Program-made: the position numbers and the translations under genes
Part shown: positions 37,463 to 45,981 of the stretch, one piece after another
Numbering within the stretch: the stretch's first letter is position 1
How the letters are laid out: the number at the start of each line of letters is the position of its first letter
Notes under the pieces: generated by a model
Database searches by the model: none
Seen by the model: the letters and a program-made list of their open reading frames with translations, nothing else
Told to the model about the DNA's origin: nothing
DNA from: Alicyclobacillus fructus
GTDB lineage: Bacteria > Bacillota > Bacilli > Alicyclobacillales > Alicyclobacillaceae
DNA: 64,000 nt
Direction: 5' to 3'
Assembly (NCBI RefSeq): GCF_017329605.1
Contig: NZ_JAFMTY010000013.1
Location: 1 to 64,000 of the forward strand

Positions 37463-37810
37463 ATGAGCGAAACGAAGGAACCCGCGAACGGCTTCGAGCG
37501 TTGTCTCGCCGCGGTGCGCGAAGCGGCCGACATCGCGTCGACGTTCGACGGGCGCATGACCTACGAGCCCGTGACAGGCGGAGTCAAGCTCACCTTCTCC
37601 CACCCTGGACGGCCCAGCCGAACGGCTTCCGTCGCCGTGGACGGGAGCGAAGCGCACGTCCGCATCACCCTGCGGCACATGGACGCAGGCGAACCCGATG
37701 AGGCGCTCGTCTACGAGGGCCCGGCAAAGCCTGCGCCCGCGATGAACGCGGCGATGCAGGCCATCGCGCGCTGGTACCGCGACGAGATCAACCGCCTCGC
37801 CTCGCGCTGA
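37463..37810 (+). CDS. Hypothetical protein, 115 residues
   Basis: ATG preceded by GGAAGGAGG at 7 bp, so it is likely translated. The product is soluble and mixed alpha/beta with strands (GGVKLTFSHPGR, SEAHVRITLRHMD) and a C-terminal helix (NAAMQAIARWYRDEINRLAS). No family recognised. Convergent with the PhzF-like gene. Confidence 0.65.
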   Translation: MSETKEPANGFERCLAAVREAADIASTFDGRMTYEPVTGGVKLTFSHPGRPSRTASVAVDGSEAHVRITLRHMDAGEPDEALVYEGPAKPAPAMNAAMQAIARWYRDEINRLASR

Positions 37811-37844
37811 TCGCGACTGAAAGAAGATGGCGTCTGCGGGGGCC

Positions 37845-38720
37845 TCATTTCGCGATGCGCATCTCTCCGCGCAGCATGGTCACCGCATGGCCGCCGACCC
37901 AGGCGCGCATCGGAGGACCGGCTTCGACGCGCGCCAGGATCCGCCCGGGCCGCCCCAGGTTGGCGCCTTGCTCAAACGCCATCTCGCCCGCCGGGGCGAC
38001 GGCGCGATCGACCAGGAGGCACGCCAACGCGCCCGCAGCCGTGCCGGTGTGCGGATCTTCCGCGACGCCGACCGCGGGCGCGAAGTCGCGCGCCACGGCG
38101 AGCGCCGTTCGATCCTCCGGATCAAGCGCATACACGTGCACGCAGATGGCGCCAAGCCGCCGCGACACGTCCCGCAGGCGCGGCAGATCCGGCACCAACT
38201 CGAACAGGCGAGTGCGGGAGACCACCGGAAGCATCACCTGCCATATGCCGGTGGACGCCAGCGCGAACGGCAGTTCACCGGGGATGTCGTCCTCGCGAAG
38301 CCCGAGCGCCTCGCGCAAGGCCGCGCGGGCATCATCGGGGACCTCGCGGAACTTCGGCTCCGCCTGGCGCATCCAAACGGGCCCCTCCTCCTCGATGCGC
38401 ATGGGCAAAAGCCCAGCCCGCGTCTCCGCCACGATGTCGCCGACAATGTCCTGCCGCTCGCGCAAAAGATGCAGCGCGGCGATGGTCGCGTGCCCGCAGA
38501 GGTCCACCTCCGCCTCCGGCGTGTGGTACTGGAACCGGAACCGATCCCGCTCGTACTGCACCACAAACGCCGTCTCCGAGCAGTTCATCTCGCGCGCGAC
38601 GCGCTGCCGCAGATCGCGCGGCAAGTCTCCCCCGTCGATCACGACACCCGCCGGATTGCCCGAAAATGGCTCTTCGGTGAACGCATCCACCTGAAACACT
38701 TCGATCTCTCGCACGACCAT
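37845..38720 (-). CDS. PhzF-family isomerase/epimerase-like protein
   Basis: 291 residues, PF02567. Typical opening EVFQVDAFTEEPFSGNPAGVV with the conserved SGNPAGV, the catalytic Glu region MNCSETAFV, the DLCGHATIAALHLL motif and a second-half VAEDPHTGTAAGAL motif. PhzF folds like diaminopimelate epimerase. Chromosomal relatives outside phenazine clusters have unknown substrates; no phenazine genes are here. It lies 10 bp after the UbiB-like gene. Confidence 0.93.
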   Translation of the reverse strand: MVVREIEVFQVDAFTEEPFSGNPAGVVIDGGDLPRDLRQRVAREMNCSETAFVVQYERDRFRFQYHTPEAEVDLCGHATIAALHLLRERQDIVGDIVAETRAGLLPMRIEEEGPVWMRQAEPKFREVPDDARAALREALGLREDDIPGELPFALASTGIWQVMLPVVSRTRLFELVPDLPRLRDVSRRLGAICVHVYALDPEDRTALAVARDFAPAVGVAEDPHTGTAAGALACLLVDRAVAPAGEMAFEQGANLGRPGRILARVEAGPPMRAWVGGHAVTMLRGEMRIAK

Positions 38721-38730
38721 CGCCCCTCGG

Positions 38731-40419
38731 TCACTTGTTTGAACGCCAGATCGAAAGGATCAGCAGAAAGAGCAGAAACAAGCCGACCGCCACGCCGACC
38801 TCGGTGGTGGGAAACGACCAAAGGCCCGCCGGGGATTTCTTCAGCACCGTGGCGATGAGCAGGCCCGTCATGAAGATGCTGAAGGCGAGCAGCGTGATGC
38901 TGAACGAAAGCCGATTCCCAATCCGAACCAACTGCCGGGTGAGCGCGTCCAATTCAGCCATTTCGAGCTCGATGCGAATTTTCCCTTGTCGCCAGTGGCG
39001 AAGAATGTCGATCACGTGGCGCGGCACGTCGCTCAGGAACTCCAGCCCTTCGACGGCGCCGCGGGCGAGGTACGAGGCGAACTGACGAGGTCGCGCCCGC
39101 TCCTTGAGCAGGGCCCGTCCGAACGGCTCGGCGATGTGAAGGATGCGAAACGACGGATCCAGCCCCTCCACGACGCCCTCGACCGTCACCAGGGTTTTGC
39201 CCACCAGGGCGAGATCGGACGGAATGCGAACGCGATGGCGATAGGCGACGGCAAACAGTTCGCTCACCGCCTCGCCGAGGCTGATCTGCGTCAGCGGAAG
39301 CTCGTAATACTTTTCGCGCAGGTGATCCACGTCGCGGTACAGCCGATGTTCGTCGATGTCGGGCGGAACGACGCCCATGCGGTTCAGGACGCGGAGGATG
39401 GCCCGCGTGTCCCGGCGCATCAGCGCGATGACGAGCGCGGCCAGGTGTTGCTTCATGTCGGCCGACAGCCTGCCCACCATGCCGAAATCCATGAACAGGA
39501 TGCTGTGATCCGGCAGGACCGCGAGGTTGCCCGGGTGGGGATCTGCGTGGAACACCCCGTGCACGAGCATCTGGGTGAGCACGGCGTGCGTCACGCGGCG
39601 GGCGATCTCGTCCGTGCGGTATCCTTCGGCGAGGAGCTCGTCCCGGTTCTGCAACTTGATGCCCCGCACGTACTCCATCGTGAGCACGCGCGGGGTCGTG
39701 TACTCCCAGTAAATCTCCGGGATGCGGACGCCGGGATCGCCTTCGTGGACGCGCCGCAGCCGATCCGCGTTGTGCGCCTCCACGGTGTAGTTCAGCTCGT
39801 TCAAGAGCGTGTGGCGAAATTCCTCCACCACGCCCGTCAGCTCGTAGTACGCCGCCCATTCGAAGTGGCGCTCGGCCAGCCGGGCGAGGTCCATCAGAAT
39901 GTCGAGATCGACCTCGATCTTCCGCCGGATGTCCGGGCGCTGGACCTTGACGGCCACCTCGTCTCCATTCTGGAGTTCCGCGCGATGCACCTGGCCGATG
40001 GACGCCGAGCCGACGGGCTCCTCGTCGAACGCCCTGAAAATCTCGTAAAGCGGCTGGCCAAGCTCATCTTCGACGATCTTCTTCACTTCAGAAAACGCCA
40101 CGGGAGGCACGTCGTCCTGGAGCTTGGCGAGTTGCTCGATGAGCTCGGGCGGAAACACGTCCGCCCGCAGGCTCGCGATTTGACCGAGCTTGACAAAGGT
40201 GGGGCCCAGTTTTTCGAGCACCACCCGAACCCGCTCGTACGTCGACATCGACTCGCGATCTTCGCGTCCCGACAACAGCCTGCGAGGAAGCGAGAGCAAA
40301 TCCAGGAGCCCTATTTCATCGATGAACCAGCCGAAGCCGTTCGCGACCAGGATTTGCGCGATGTCCTTGTACCGGGACAGATGGCGCACCCGTCTGCCGA
40401 GCATGTGTCCTCCGACCAT
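38731..40419 (-). CDS. ABC1/UbiB/AarF-family atypical kinase
   Basis: 562 residues. The N-terminal family KxGQ motif is KLGQIASLR (77 onward), followed by a protein-kinase-like core: Ala-rich nucleotide loop SASIGQVHRA, Lys in VAVKVQRP, HADPHPGNL catalytic-loop motif and DFGMVGRL metal motif. Two membrane helices close the C-terminus (LSFSITLLAFSIFMTGLLI and VGLFLLFLLILSIW). UbiB proteins act as ATPases in isoprenoid-quinone synthesis or lipid handling; in a menaquinone organism the exact role is open. AAAGGAG precedes the ATG. Confidence 0.93.
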   Translation of the reverse strand: MVGGHMLGRRVRHLSRYKDIAQILVANGFGWFIDEIGLLDLLSLPRRLLSGREDRESMSTYERVRVVLEKLGPTFVKLGQIASLRADVFPPELIEQLAKLQDDVPPVAFSEVKKIVEDELGQPLYEIFRAFDEEPVGSASIGQVHRAELQNGDEVAVKVQRPDIRRKIEVDLDILMDLARLAERHFEWAAYYELTGVVEEFRHTLLNELNYTVEAHNADRLRRVHEGDPGVRIPEIYWEYTTPRVLTMEYVRGIKLQNRDELLAEGYRTDEIARRVTHAVLTQMLVHGVFHADPHPGNLAVLPDHSILFMDFGMVGRLSADMKQHLAALVIALMRRDTRAILRVLNRMGVVPPDIDEHRLYRDVDHLREKYYELPLTQISLGEAVSELFAVAYRHRVRIPSDLALVGKTLVTVEGVVEGLDPSFRILHIAEPFGRALLKERARPRQFASYLARGAVEGLEFLSDVPRHVIDILRHWRQGKIRIELEMAELDALTRQLVRIGNRLSFSITLLAFSIFMTGLLIATVLKKSPAGLWSFPTTEVGVAVGLFLLFLLILSIWRSNK

Positions 40420-40466
40420 GGTTTACTCCTTTGCGGCAAAAAGCGACGTTGCGCCGACCCTCGCGT

Positions 40467-40823
40467 TCACGCCTGGGCTTCGCCGGAGCCGCCGAGCTTG
40501 GACTCGAGTTCCGCCACGCGAGCATCCAGGCGCTCGATCATCGCGCGAAGCTGGCGGATTTCCGCGCGCAACGTCTCCTGATCCTCCCGAATGCCGAGCC
40601 GCGTCAGCGCGCGCTGAACATTCTCCTGGATGGAGCTCTGGAACTCCGCGCGCTCCTTCTCCCCGCGCTCGACCAACTCTTGAACGAATTCCTTCGTCTG
40701 CTGAGGCGTCATGCGCTTCTCCTCGGCCCACTGCCTGGCGGCCTCGGCGAGCTTCTCACTGCTGTAGGTGATGAGTCCAATCCCCAAGTCCACCATTCTG
40801 CGCAACTGATCTTCCATGTCCAT
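40467..40823 (-). CDS. Helical phasin-like protein next to the UbiB kinase
   Basis: 118 residues, almost fully helical: an amphipathic N-terminal part (LRRMVDLGIGLITYSSEKLAEAA), KRMTPQQTKEFVQELVERG, and a C-terminal coiled coil (LRAEIRQLRAMIERLDARVA). This architecture is shared with phasin-like/YvlB-type polyhydroxyalkanoate-associated proteins that often precede ubiB in Firmicutes. ATG at 40821-40823 lies eight bases after GGAGG. Co-transcription with the kinase is likely (47-bp gap). Confidence 0.75.
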   Translation of the reverse strand: MDMEDQLRRMVDLGIGLITYSSEKLAEAARQWAEEKRMTPQQTKEFVQELVERGEKERAEFQSSIQENVQRALTRLGIREDQETLRAEIRQLRAMIERLDARVAELESKLGGSGEAQA

Positions 40824-40910
40824 CTTCTGCACCTCCACAGACATGCTTTTCCTCACCAGGGTTTCTCTTAAGTGTACCACGCGCGCCTGACGTTCGCTTC
40901 GAAAATCTGC

Positions 40911-41639
40911 CTATCTTCCGTCATACGTCCGCAGCGCCTCGATCTCGCCTTCGGTCAGCCGCCTGTATTCACCGGGCTTCAAGGACGGATCGAGCGAAAG
41001 CGGCCCCATGCTGATGCGCTTCAGGAACGTCACCCGCTTGCCGAGCGCGGCGAACATGCGCTTCACCTGGTGATACTTGCCTTCGTACACCTGGATGATG
41101 GCCTCCGACTCGGCGCCGGATCGCAACACCTCGAGTTCCGCGGGCATCGCCTTGTAGCCGTCGTCCAGCACCACGCCTGCGGCCAGGGCGCGCACATCGT
41201 CCTCTCCCAGCGCGCCGCGCACGCGGACGAGATACCGCTTCGGCACGTGCCGCCGCGGCGCGAGGAGGCGATGGGCCAACGGGCCGTCGTTGGTGAGGAG
41301 CAACAGACCCTCGGCGTCCTTGTCGAGGCGCCCCACGGGAAACACGTCGCGCCAGATGTCGTCGGGGTCCAACAGCTCGATCACGACCGGATCGCGCGGG
41401 TCGTCCGTGCTGGACACGTAGCCGGGCGGCTTGTACATCATGAAATAGACGAGCGGCTCGTACGGCACCGGCTCACCGTCCACCTCGAGCACGTCCGCGG
41501 CCGGATCGGCGTGTTTCGCGGCGTCTTTCACGGTTTCGCCGTTCAAGCGCACGCGGCCCGCGCGGCACAGCTTCTTCGCTTCGCTGCGCGTACCGTACCC
41601 CGCGGTGGTCAGCCATTTGTCCACTCGAATCGTTGCCAC
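40911..41639 (-). CDS. RsuA/RluB/E/F-family pseudouridine synthase
   Basis: 242 residues: S4 RNA-binding domain (RVDKWLTTAGYGTRSEAKKL) then a synthase domain with the catalytic motif VGRLDKDAEGLLLLTNDG (the Asp of GRLD is catalytic) and KYHQVKRMFAALGKRV. It isomerises a uridine in 16S or 23S rRNA; the exact site cannot be told. The GTG at 41637-41639 follows GGAGG at 7 bp. Confidence 0.93.
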   Translation of the reverse strand: MATIRVDKWLTTAGYGTRSEAKKLCRAGRVRLNGETVKDAAKHADPAADVLEVDGEPVPYEPLVYFMMYKPPGYVSSTDDPRDPVVIELLDPDDIWRDVFPVGRLDKDAEGLLLLTNDGPLAHRLLAPRRHVPKRYLVRVRGALGEDDVRALAAGVVLDDGYKAMPAELEVLRSGAESEAIIQVYEGKYHQVKRMFAALGKRVTFLKRISMGPLSLDPSLKPGEYRRLTEGEIEALRTYDGR

Positions 41640-41748
41640 AGGTCTGCCTCCATCTCTCGCGCCTGCGTGTGGGTTGAGTCCTGCGCCCGGCGCGGTACAA
41701 TAGGGATAGCTCGTTCGCTTTGCGCGAACGGAAAGCGAGGTGTTGGCC

Positions 41749-41958
41749 ATGCACGTGGCGACCATCCTTCTCATCGTGCTGTTGGCCGTCGTGGCTGTGC
41801 TGCTCGGCGTGATCGCGTTTGTCGCGCTCACGATTTGGTGGACGTTCAAGCCCATCCTCGACGCGCTCGGCAAAATTGCACTCGCGCTCGATCTCGGCCG
41901 TTTCCTGTACCGCCGCAAGCGCAGGCAGGTCTACCGCGGTTCTTGGCATCACGAATAA
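41749..41958 (+). CDS. Small membrane protein, 69 residues
   Basis: ATG eight bases after GAGG. A long hydrophobic stretch (about residues 4-33, possibly two helices) is followed by LDALGKIALALDLGRFL and a basic tail RRKRRQVYRG. Not recognised. Divergent from the pseudouridine synthase. Confidence 0.6.
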   Translation: MHVATILLIVLLAVVAVLLGVIAFVALTIWWTFKPILDALGKIALALDLGRFLYRRKRRQVYRGSWHHE

Positions 41959-41979
41959 CCGATGAACGCCCGGCGCGCC

Positions 41980-42240
41980 TCACGGCGCGCTTTTTTCATC
42001 CTCGCCCGAGGTCAGCCACCTGAGAACAGCCCGCGCCTCCTCCTCCACTTTTTGCACGCACCGCGCCGGATCCGAATCGTGCACGAGCTTGCCGTTCACA
42101 TACGCGAAGGCGCGCACCTGGCAGAGGCCGCAGGTGTTCGTGCAGTCCGTCTCCAACACCGTGGTCCCCGGAACGCGCCGCTCAATCTCGTCAAGCCGCG
42201 CTCCCGCAATTCGGTTATTCGCGCACACCTCAATGACCAC
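41980..42240 (-). CDS. DUF1450 (YuzB-like) protein
   Basis: 86 residues. The family pattern is clear: VIEVCANNRIAG at the N-terminus, TDCTNTCGLCQVRAFAYVNG in the middle. The CxNN and CxxxCGLC cysteines suggest metal or iron-sulfur binding, but function is unknown in Bacillus as well. The GTG at 42238-42240 has GGAGGGG just upstream; the longer frame is not conserved. Confidence 0.82.
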   Translation of the reverse strand: MVIEVCANNRIAGARLDEIERRVPGTTVLETDCTNTCGLCQVRAFAYVNGKLVHDSDPARCVQKVEEEARAVLRWLTSGEDEKSAP

Positions 42241-42418
42241 GAGCCCCTCCACGGCGGTCCCTCCCGAAATCAGCAACCCTCAATCATTGTACAACCTCGC
42301 CGCCCGCCGCGCGCACGCCACGCGCCTCCCGCATCGCCCCGCGCACGCCACTCCAATGAAAATTCAAGGTCGCCATGGAATACTGCGGAGCAAGATGAGA
42401 TTCGCAGGAGGAGAGATC

Positions 42419-43093
42419 ATGTCGCCAGACGACAAGAAGCTTGCCAGGCTCGCGCGAGAGCGAAAGATGAGCCGATGGCTCACGACGTTGTCCTGGTCCG
42501 TGCCCGCGCTCTCGTTCGGAGGCATGTTCACCATATGGCACGCCGTCGCGAAGAGTCCCTCGTACTCCACGGCCACCAGCCAGCCGAGCCATGCGGTGAC
42601 CCATACCAGTGCGACCCACTCGTCGTCCGCCACCGGCCATACGACTGTCCGGACGACGGCGGTCACGGATCCCGTTGTGCTCCAACAGGGCGATCAGGGC
42701 AACAAGGTGGTAGCTCTCCAACAGGCGCTCTCAGCCCTTGGCTTTTTCAACGACGCCGTCACAGGCACCTACGGCCCGATCACGGCCGCGGCGGTTGAGG
42801 CTTTTCAGGACGCGGAAGGACTCACGCCCACAGGCATCGTGGACGAGCGCACCCTCGAGGCCCTGCAACACGCCGTGAAGGCGCACGCGACGACCGCGCT
42901 CACCAGCGGCGGTTCGTCATCCGGCGGTTCGTCATCCGGCGGTTCGTCATCCGGCGGTTCGTCATCCGGCGGTTCGTCATCCGGCGGTTCGTCATCCGGC
43001 GGTTCGTCATCCAGCGGTTCGTCATCCAGCGGTTCGTCATCCGGGGGCAGCGCCATGCCGAGCTTTCCGGGGCCCGTGACCTCCGCATCTTGA
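42419..43093 (+). CDS. Membrane-anchored peptidoglycan-binding protein with a GGSSS repeat tail
   Basis: 224 residues. Cytoplasmic basic N-terminus, one membrane helix (about 24-43), a Ser/Thr/His-rich linker (44-82), a PG_binding_1 domain (about 88-150; QGDQGNKVVALQQALSALGF and FQDAEGLTPTGIVDERTLEAL), and a low-complexity tail of nine 5-residue repeats (163-208), then a short Pro/Phe end. No enzymatic domain. ATG after AGGAGGAG. It is followed at 10 bp by apbE and a ferric-reductase-like gene, so all three may form one unit. Confidence 0.8.
   Translation: MSPDDKKLARLARERKMSRWLTTLSWSVPALSFGGMFTIWHAVAKSPSYSTATSQPSHAVTHTSATHSSSATGHTTVRTTAVTDPVVLQQGDQGNKVVALQQALSALGFFNDAVTGTYGPITAAAVEAFQDAEGLTPTGIVDERTLEALQHAVKAHATTALTSGGSSSGGSSSGGSSSGGSSSGGSSSGGSSSGGSSSSGSSSSGSSSGGSAMPSFPGPVTSAS
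42908..43042 (+). repeat. Nine tandem copies of a 15-bp unit encoding Gly/Ser-Gly-Ser-Ser-Ser
   Basis: GGCGGTTCGTCATCC is repeated seven times exactly, then twice with AGC in place of the first GGC. The near-absence of synonymous drift points to recent expansion and likely length variation between strains. Confidence 0.95.
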
Positions 43094-43103
43094 GGTGAAT
43101 GCC

Positions 43104-44012
43104 ATGCAATCCACCGCGTTTCACGCCATGGGCACCGACGTCGAGCTGTTCGTCAGACACTGGCTCACGGCCCCCGAGCTGTCGAACCTCGCGTGCCGGC
43201 TGGAGGCCGCAATCCGCCGCTACGAGCGCATCTTTTCCCGATTTGATCCGGAAAGCGAGCTGTCTCGCCTGAATCAGCAGGCGGGATCGTGGTTCATGGT
43301 CTGTCCCGAGCTCGACGAGGTGCTGAAACTCGCGGCGCATTGGTTCGAACAGACACGGGGCTATTTTGACCCGTTCGTCGGCGAGGACATGCGCCGGATC
43401 GGCTACGGCCTAAGCTTTGAGCGGCTCAGCGTCACCGTCGAGCCCATCCTCGCGTCCACGCGCGTCCCGCCCGTGGCGCCGCCCATCGAGTTTCGCGCCG
43501 GTCCGGCCGTCCGGCTTCTCCCTGGCTACGAGGTCGATCTCGGCGGGATCGCAAAGGGGTGGATTGTGGCGCGGTGCGCAGAGCAGCTTTGCGCCGACGG
43601 ACTTCGGGGTTTCGCCGTCTCGGCGGGCGGAGACGTCCAGGTCGTGAGCGAGGGCGAACCGTGGCCCGTCCGGGTGGCGAATCCGTTCGGCGAAGCGGAA
43701 CCCATTGGCACCTTCATGGTCCAACGCGGCGGCGTCGCAACGAGCGGAACGTACAAGCGCCGTTGGCGACTGCCGTCCGGGCGCGTGATGCACCACCTGA
43801 TCGACCCGTTCACCGGGTTGCCCGCCGAAACCGACGCGGTCTCCGTGTCCGTCGCGGCGGACGATCTCGCCACGGCCGAAGTCCTGGCCAAGGTGGCCCT
43901 GTTGCTCGGAGCGCACCAGGGCATGCGCTATCTCGCCTCCGCGCGGGATGAAGGCCTTTGCCATTCGTTTCTCATCGCGACCACGAAAGGAGACGTGATC
44001 TCATGCAGCTGA
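43104..44012 (+). CDS. apbE: FAD:protein FMN transferase (ApbE)
   Basis: Covalently attaches FMN to Thr/Ser of target flavoproteins, usually outside the cytoplasmic membrane. 302 residues: HAMGTDVELFV start, FSRFDPESELSRLN, VDLGGIAKGWI (FAD/Mg loop), AVSAGGDVQV, and the C-terminal HHLIDPFTGLPAETDAVSVS motif with the metal-binding acidic residues. There is no lipoprotein signal, so a cytoplasmic location or unusual topology is possible. ATG six bases after GAGGTG. Overlaps the next gene by 10 bp. Confidence 0.93.
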   Translation: MQSTAFHAMGTDVELFVRHWLTAPELSNLACRLEAAIRRYERIFSRFDPESELSRLNQQAGSWFMVCPELDEVLKLAAHWFEQTRGYFDPFVGEDMRRIGYGLSFERLSVTVEPILASTRVPPVAPPIEFRAGPAVRLLPGYEVDLGGIAKGWIVARCAEQLCADGLRGFAVSAGGDVQVVSEGEPWPVRVANPFGEAEPIGTFMVQRGGVATSGTYKRRWRLPSGRVMHHLIDPFTGLPAETDAVSVSVAADDLATAEVLAKVALLLGAHQGMRYLASARDEGLCHSFLIATTKGDVISCS

Positions 44013-44671
44013 TGGCCCGGCCGCAGCGTTGGCCGTTCTTGTACACGTGGATCGTGATCCTCGGGATTGTCTTCGCGTCCTATGCGCTCACGGCCCTGAC
44101 GAATCCGGCGCCCGCGAGCGCCAATCGGGTTCACTGGTACATGGCGCGATCGGCCGGGATGACGGCGTACCTTCTGCTCGCGCTCACGGCATTCCTCGGG
44201 GTGACCACGGCGAGCGGCGCGTGGGACAAGCTGAAGCTGAGAAAGCTGGTCACGCAACTGCACCAGTTTTCCGCCCTGCTCGTGCTGCCGTTTGTGTTCT
44301 TTCACCTGTGGGGCCTGTATGAAGACAGGACCGTTCCCTTTTCGATCCCGGCGCTTCTGATTCCGTTTGCGGACAGGTACCGGCCGGCCGCCGTCGCGCT
44401 CGGCATCCTCAGCCTGTACACGTGGGTGTTGCTCGTCGTCACGTCCTACTTCCGCGAGCGCTTCAACGCGACGGCGTGGCGCCGGATCCACATGCTCGCG
44501 TTCCCGATGTTCGCCGCGGTGACCCTGCACGGCCTGCTCGCAGGCACCGACAGCCACACCGCCTGGGCGAAGCTCGTCTACGCCGTCCCGAGCGCCGTGA
44601 TTTTCGCTGCATCCGTCACGCGCTGGAGAAAGGCGCGATCGAAAACGGCGCGGCGGCCGTCGGCGGCATGA
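44003..44671 (+). CDS. Ferric-reductase-like transmembrane protein
   Basis: 222 residues with about six membrane helices. Conserved His residues in helices (NRVHWYMARSAGMTAYLLL, HQFSALLVLPFVFFHLWG, AWRRIHMLAFPMFAAVTLHG) fit di-haem b coordination of the ferric-reductase/YedZ (MsrQ) superfamily. Translation is coupled to apbE (overlapping stop). Pairing suggests electron transfer from the membrane to a covalently flavinylated partner, but no flavinylation-target domain is encoded beside it. Confidence 0.8.
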   Translation: MQLMARPQRWPFLYTWIVILGIVFASYALTALTNPAPASANRVHWYMARSAGMTAYLLLALTAFLGVTTASGAWDKLKLRKLVTQLHQFSALLVLPFVFFHLWGLYEDRTVPFSIPALLIPFADRYRPAAVALGILSLYTWVLLVVTSYFRERFNATAWRRIHMLAFPMFAAVTLHGLLAGTDSHTAWAKLVYAVPSAVIFAASVTRWRKARSKTARRPSAA

Positions 44672-44674
44672 ACT

Positions 44675-45694
44675 TCATCCGCCGATGCGGGCCACGCTGT
44701 CCCGGCTGACCAGTTCGACCGGAATGGTGATGACGCGAGGAGGCCGGTTGGGGTTGTGCATGAGGTCGAGCAGTTCGCGCGCCGCCTCCTCGCCCATGGC
44801 GCGCGTGTTCTGCCGGATGGTCGTCAATGCGGGCGTCACCAGCCGGGCGATGGCGATATCGTCGAAACCGACGAGCGAGATGTCACGCCCCGGCTCCAGG
44901 CCCCGTTGGCGCAGCGCCTTCATGGCGCCGATGGCCATCATGTCCGATGCGAAAAACACCGCGGTCGGCCACTCGCTCGCCTCGAGAATCCGGTGCATCG
45001 CCTCCTCGCCCGACTCCTCCAGGAAGTCTCCTTCCGCGACCCATTCGCTGCGGAACGTGAGCCCAAGCTCCTGCATCGCCATGTGATAGCCGAGCGCGCG
45101 GTCCTGGCCAGGCTTGGTTCCGAACCGATCGCCGACAAACCCGATCTTCGTGTGCCCCATCGCGGCGAGGTGCTGAACCGCCAGTTTGGCCCCGCCGACG
45201 TTGTCGGACGCCAGCCAGCTCGCGCGCGGACCGAACAGGTCGAGATCGACCGACACGATGGGAATGCGGCTGCGGACGAGCGATGGAAGGCCAGGCGACG
45301 TGCGCGGAATCCCCAGCAGAAACAGTCCGTCCACGCCGCGGTGGCGGGCCCGAGCCTCGAAGCCCTGCGGCGCGTTGGGAGGCGTGGTGCGCGAAAAGAA
45401 GAGCAGATCGTAGCCGCTTTCGCCGACGACGTCCTGAAAACCGGCGACGACGTCGTGCAGGAATGGGTGACGGAATCCCATGCGGGCATCGTCCTGAAAA
45501 AACACCCCGATGGACATCGAGCGGCGCGTGACGAGCCCGCGGGCCGCCGCATTCGGCTGGTATCCCAGCTCGCGCGTGATGCGCTGCACCTTCTCGCGCG
45601 TCTTCTGACTCACGTCGGGATAGCCGTTCAACACCTTGGACACCGTCGTGGCCGATACGCCCGCTCGGCGCGCAATATCGTAGATGGTGGTCAT
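44675..45694 (-). CDS. LacI/GalR-family transcriptional regulator
   Basis: 339 residues: N-terminal LacI HTH (TIYDIARRAGVSATTVSKVL) with hinge, then a periplasmic-binding-protein-like sensor (SIGVFFQDDARMGF, GVDGLFLLGIP, VGFVGDRFG, DISLVGFDDIAIARL). ATG at 45692-45694. It is divergent from the aldo/keto reductase, which it probably controls through the operators at 45751-45928. The effector sugar is unknown. Confidence 0.92.
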   Translation of the reverse strand: MTTIYDIARRAGVSATTVSKVLNGYPDVSQKTREKVQRITRELGYQPNAAARGLVTRRSMSIGVFFQDDARMGFRHPFLHDVVAGFQDVVGESGYDLLFFSRTTPPNAPQGFEARARHRGVDGLFLLGIPRTSPGLPSLVRSRIPIVSVDLDLFGPRASWLASDNVGGAKLAVQHLAAMGHTKIGFVGDRFGTKPGQDRALGYHMAMQELGLTFRSEWVAEGDFLEESGEEAMHRILEASEWPTAVFFASDMMAIGAMKALRQRGLEPGRDISLVGFDDIAIARLVTPALTTIRQNTRAMGEEAARELLDLMHNPNRPPRVITIPVELVSRDSVARIGG

Positions 45695-45750
45695 GGCCAA
45701 CACCTGAATTCCGCGGCCATGGGCCGCAAAGATAGTCAGATTTCGCAGGA

Positions 45751-45764
45751 CGAAAACGCTTTCG
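45751..45764. promoter_or_regulatory. LacI-type palindromic operator
   Basis: CGAAAACGCTTTCG, a near-perfect palindrome with the central CG typical of LacI-family operators, 57 bp upstream of the lacI-type start. A related palindrome TTTCGGCGCGAAA lies at 45882-45894. Confidence 0.5.
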
Positions 45765-45913
45765 AGGCAAGGCCTGAGAGGCTTGGCCTGCGCAATCCTT
45801 CGTTCTACTGGCCTCATTGTAAGCGGAACGCCGGTTCGGCCGCAAGGTGGAGGAGTCCGCTCGAACGTCAGGAAGGCCGCGTTTCGGCGCGAAAGCGCAA
45901 ATGTCGAAACGAT

Positions 45914-45942
45914 TTGAAAGCGATACCGCAAAGTGATATGAA
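45914..45942 (+). promoter_or_regulatory. Aldo/keto reductase promoter with overlapping LacI/cre-type operator
   Basis: TTGAAA (45914-45919), 17-bp spacer, TATGAA (45937-45942). The operator-like TTGAAAGCGATACCG (45914-45928) matches the cre consensus at all but the last base and covers the -35 box, so binding of CcpA or of the divergent LacI-type protein would repress. Confidence 0.55.
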
Positions 45943-45981
45943 TCATAGCGTGAGGACATCCGCAAAGGAGTGTGGTCTCAA

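Noticed and set aside
42908-43042. CRISPR-like repeat array
   Set aside because: The unit is 15 bp without spacers and is in frame within a coding sequence; it is a protein repeat.
43104-44671. apbE plus ferric reductase as an Nqr/Rnf complex
   Set aside because: No NqrC/RnfG, NqrB or NqrF-like genes are present in the window.
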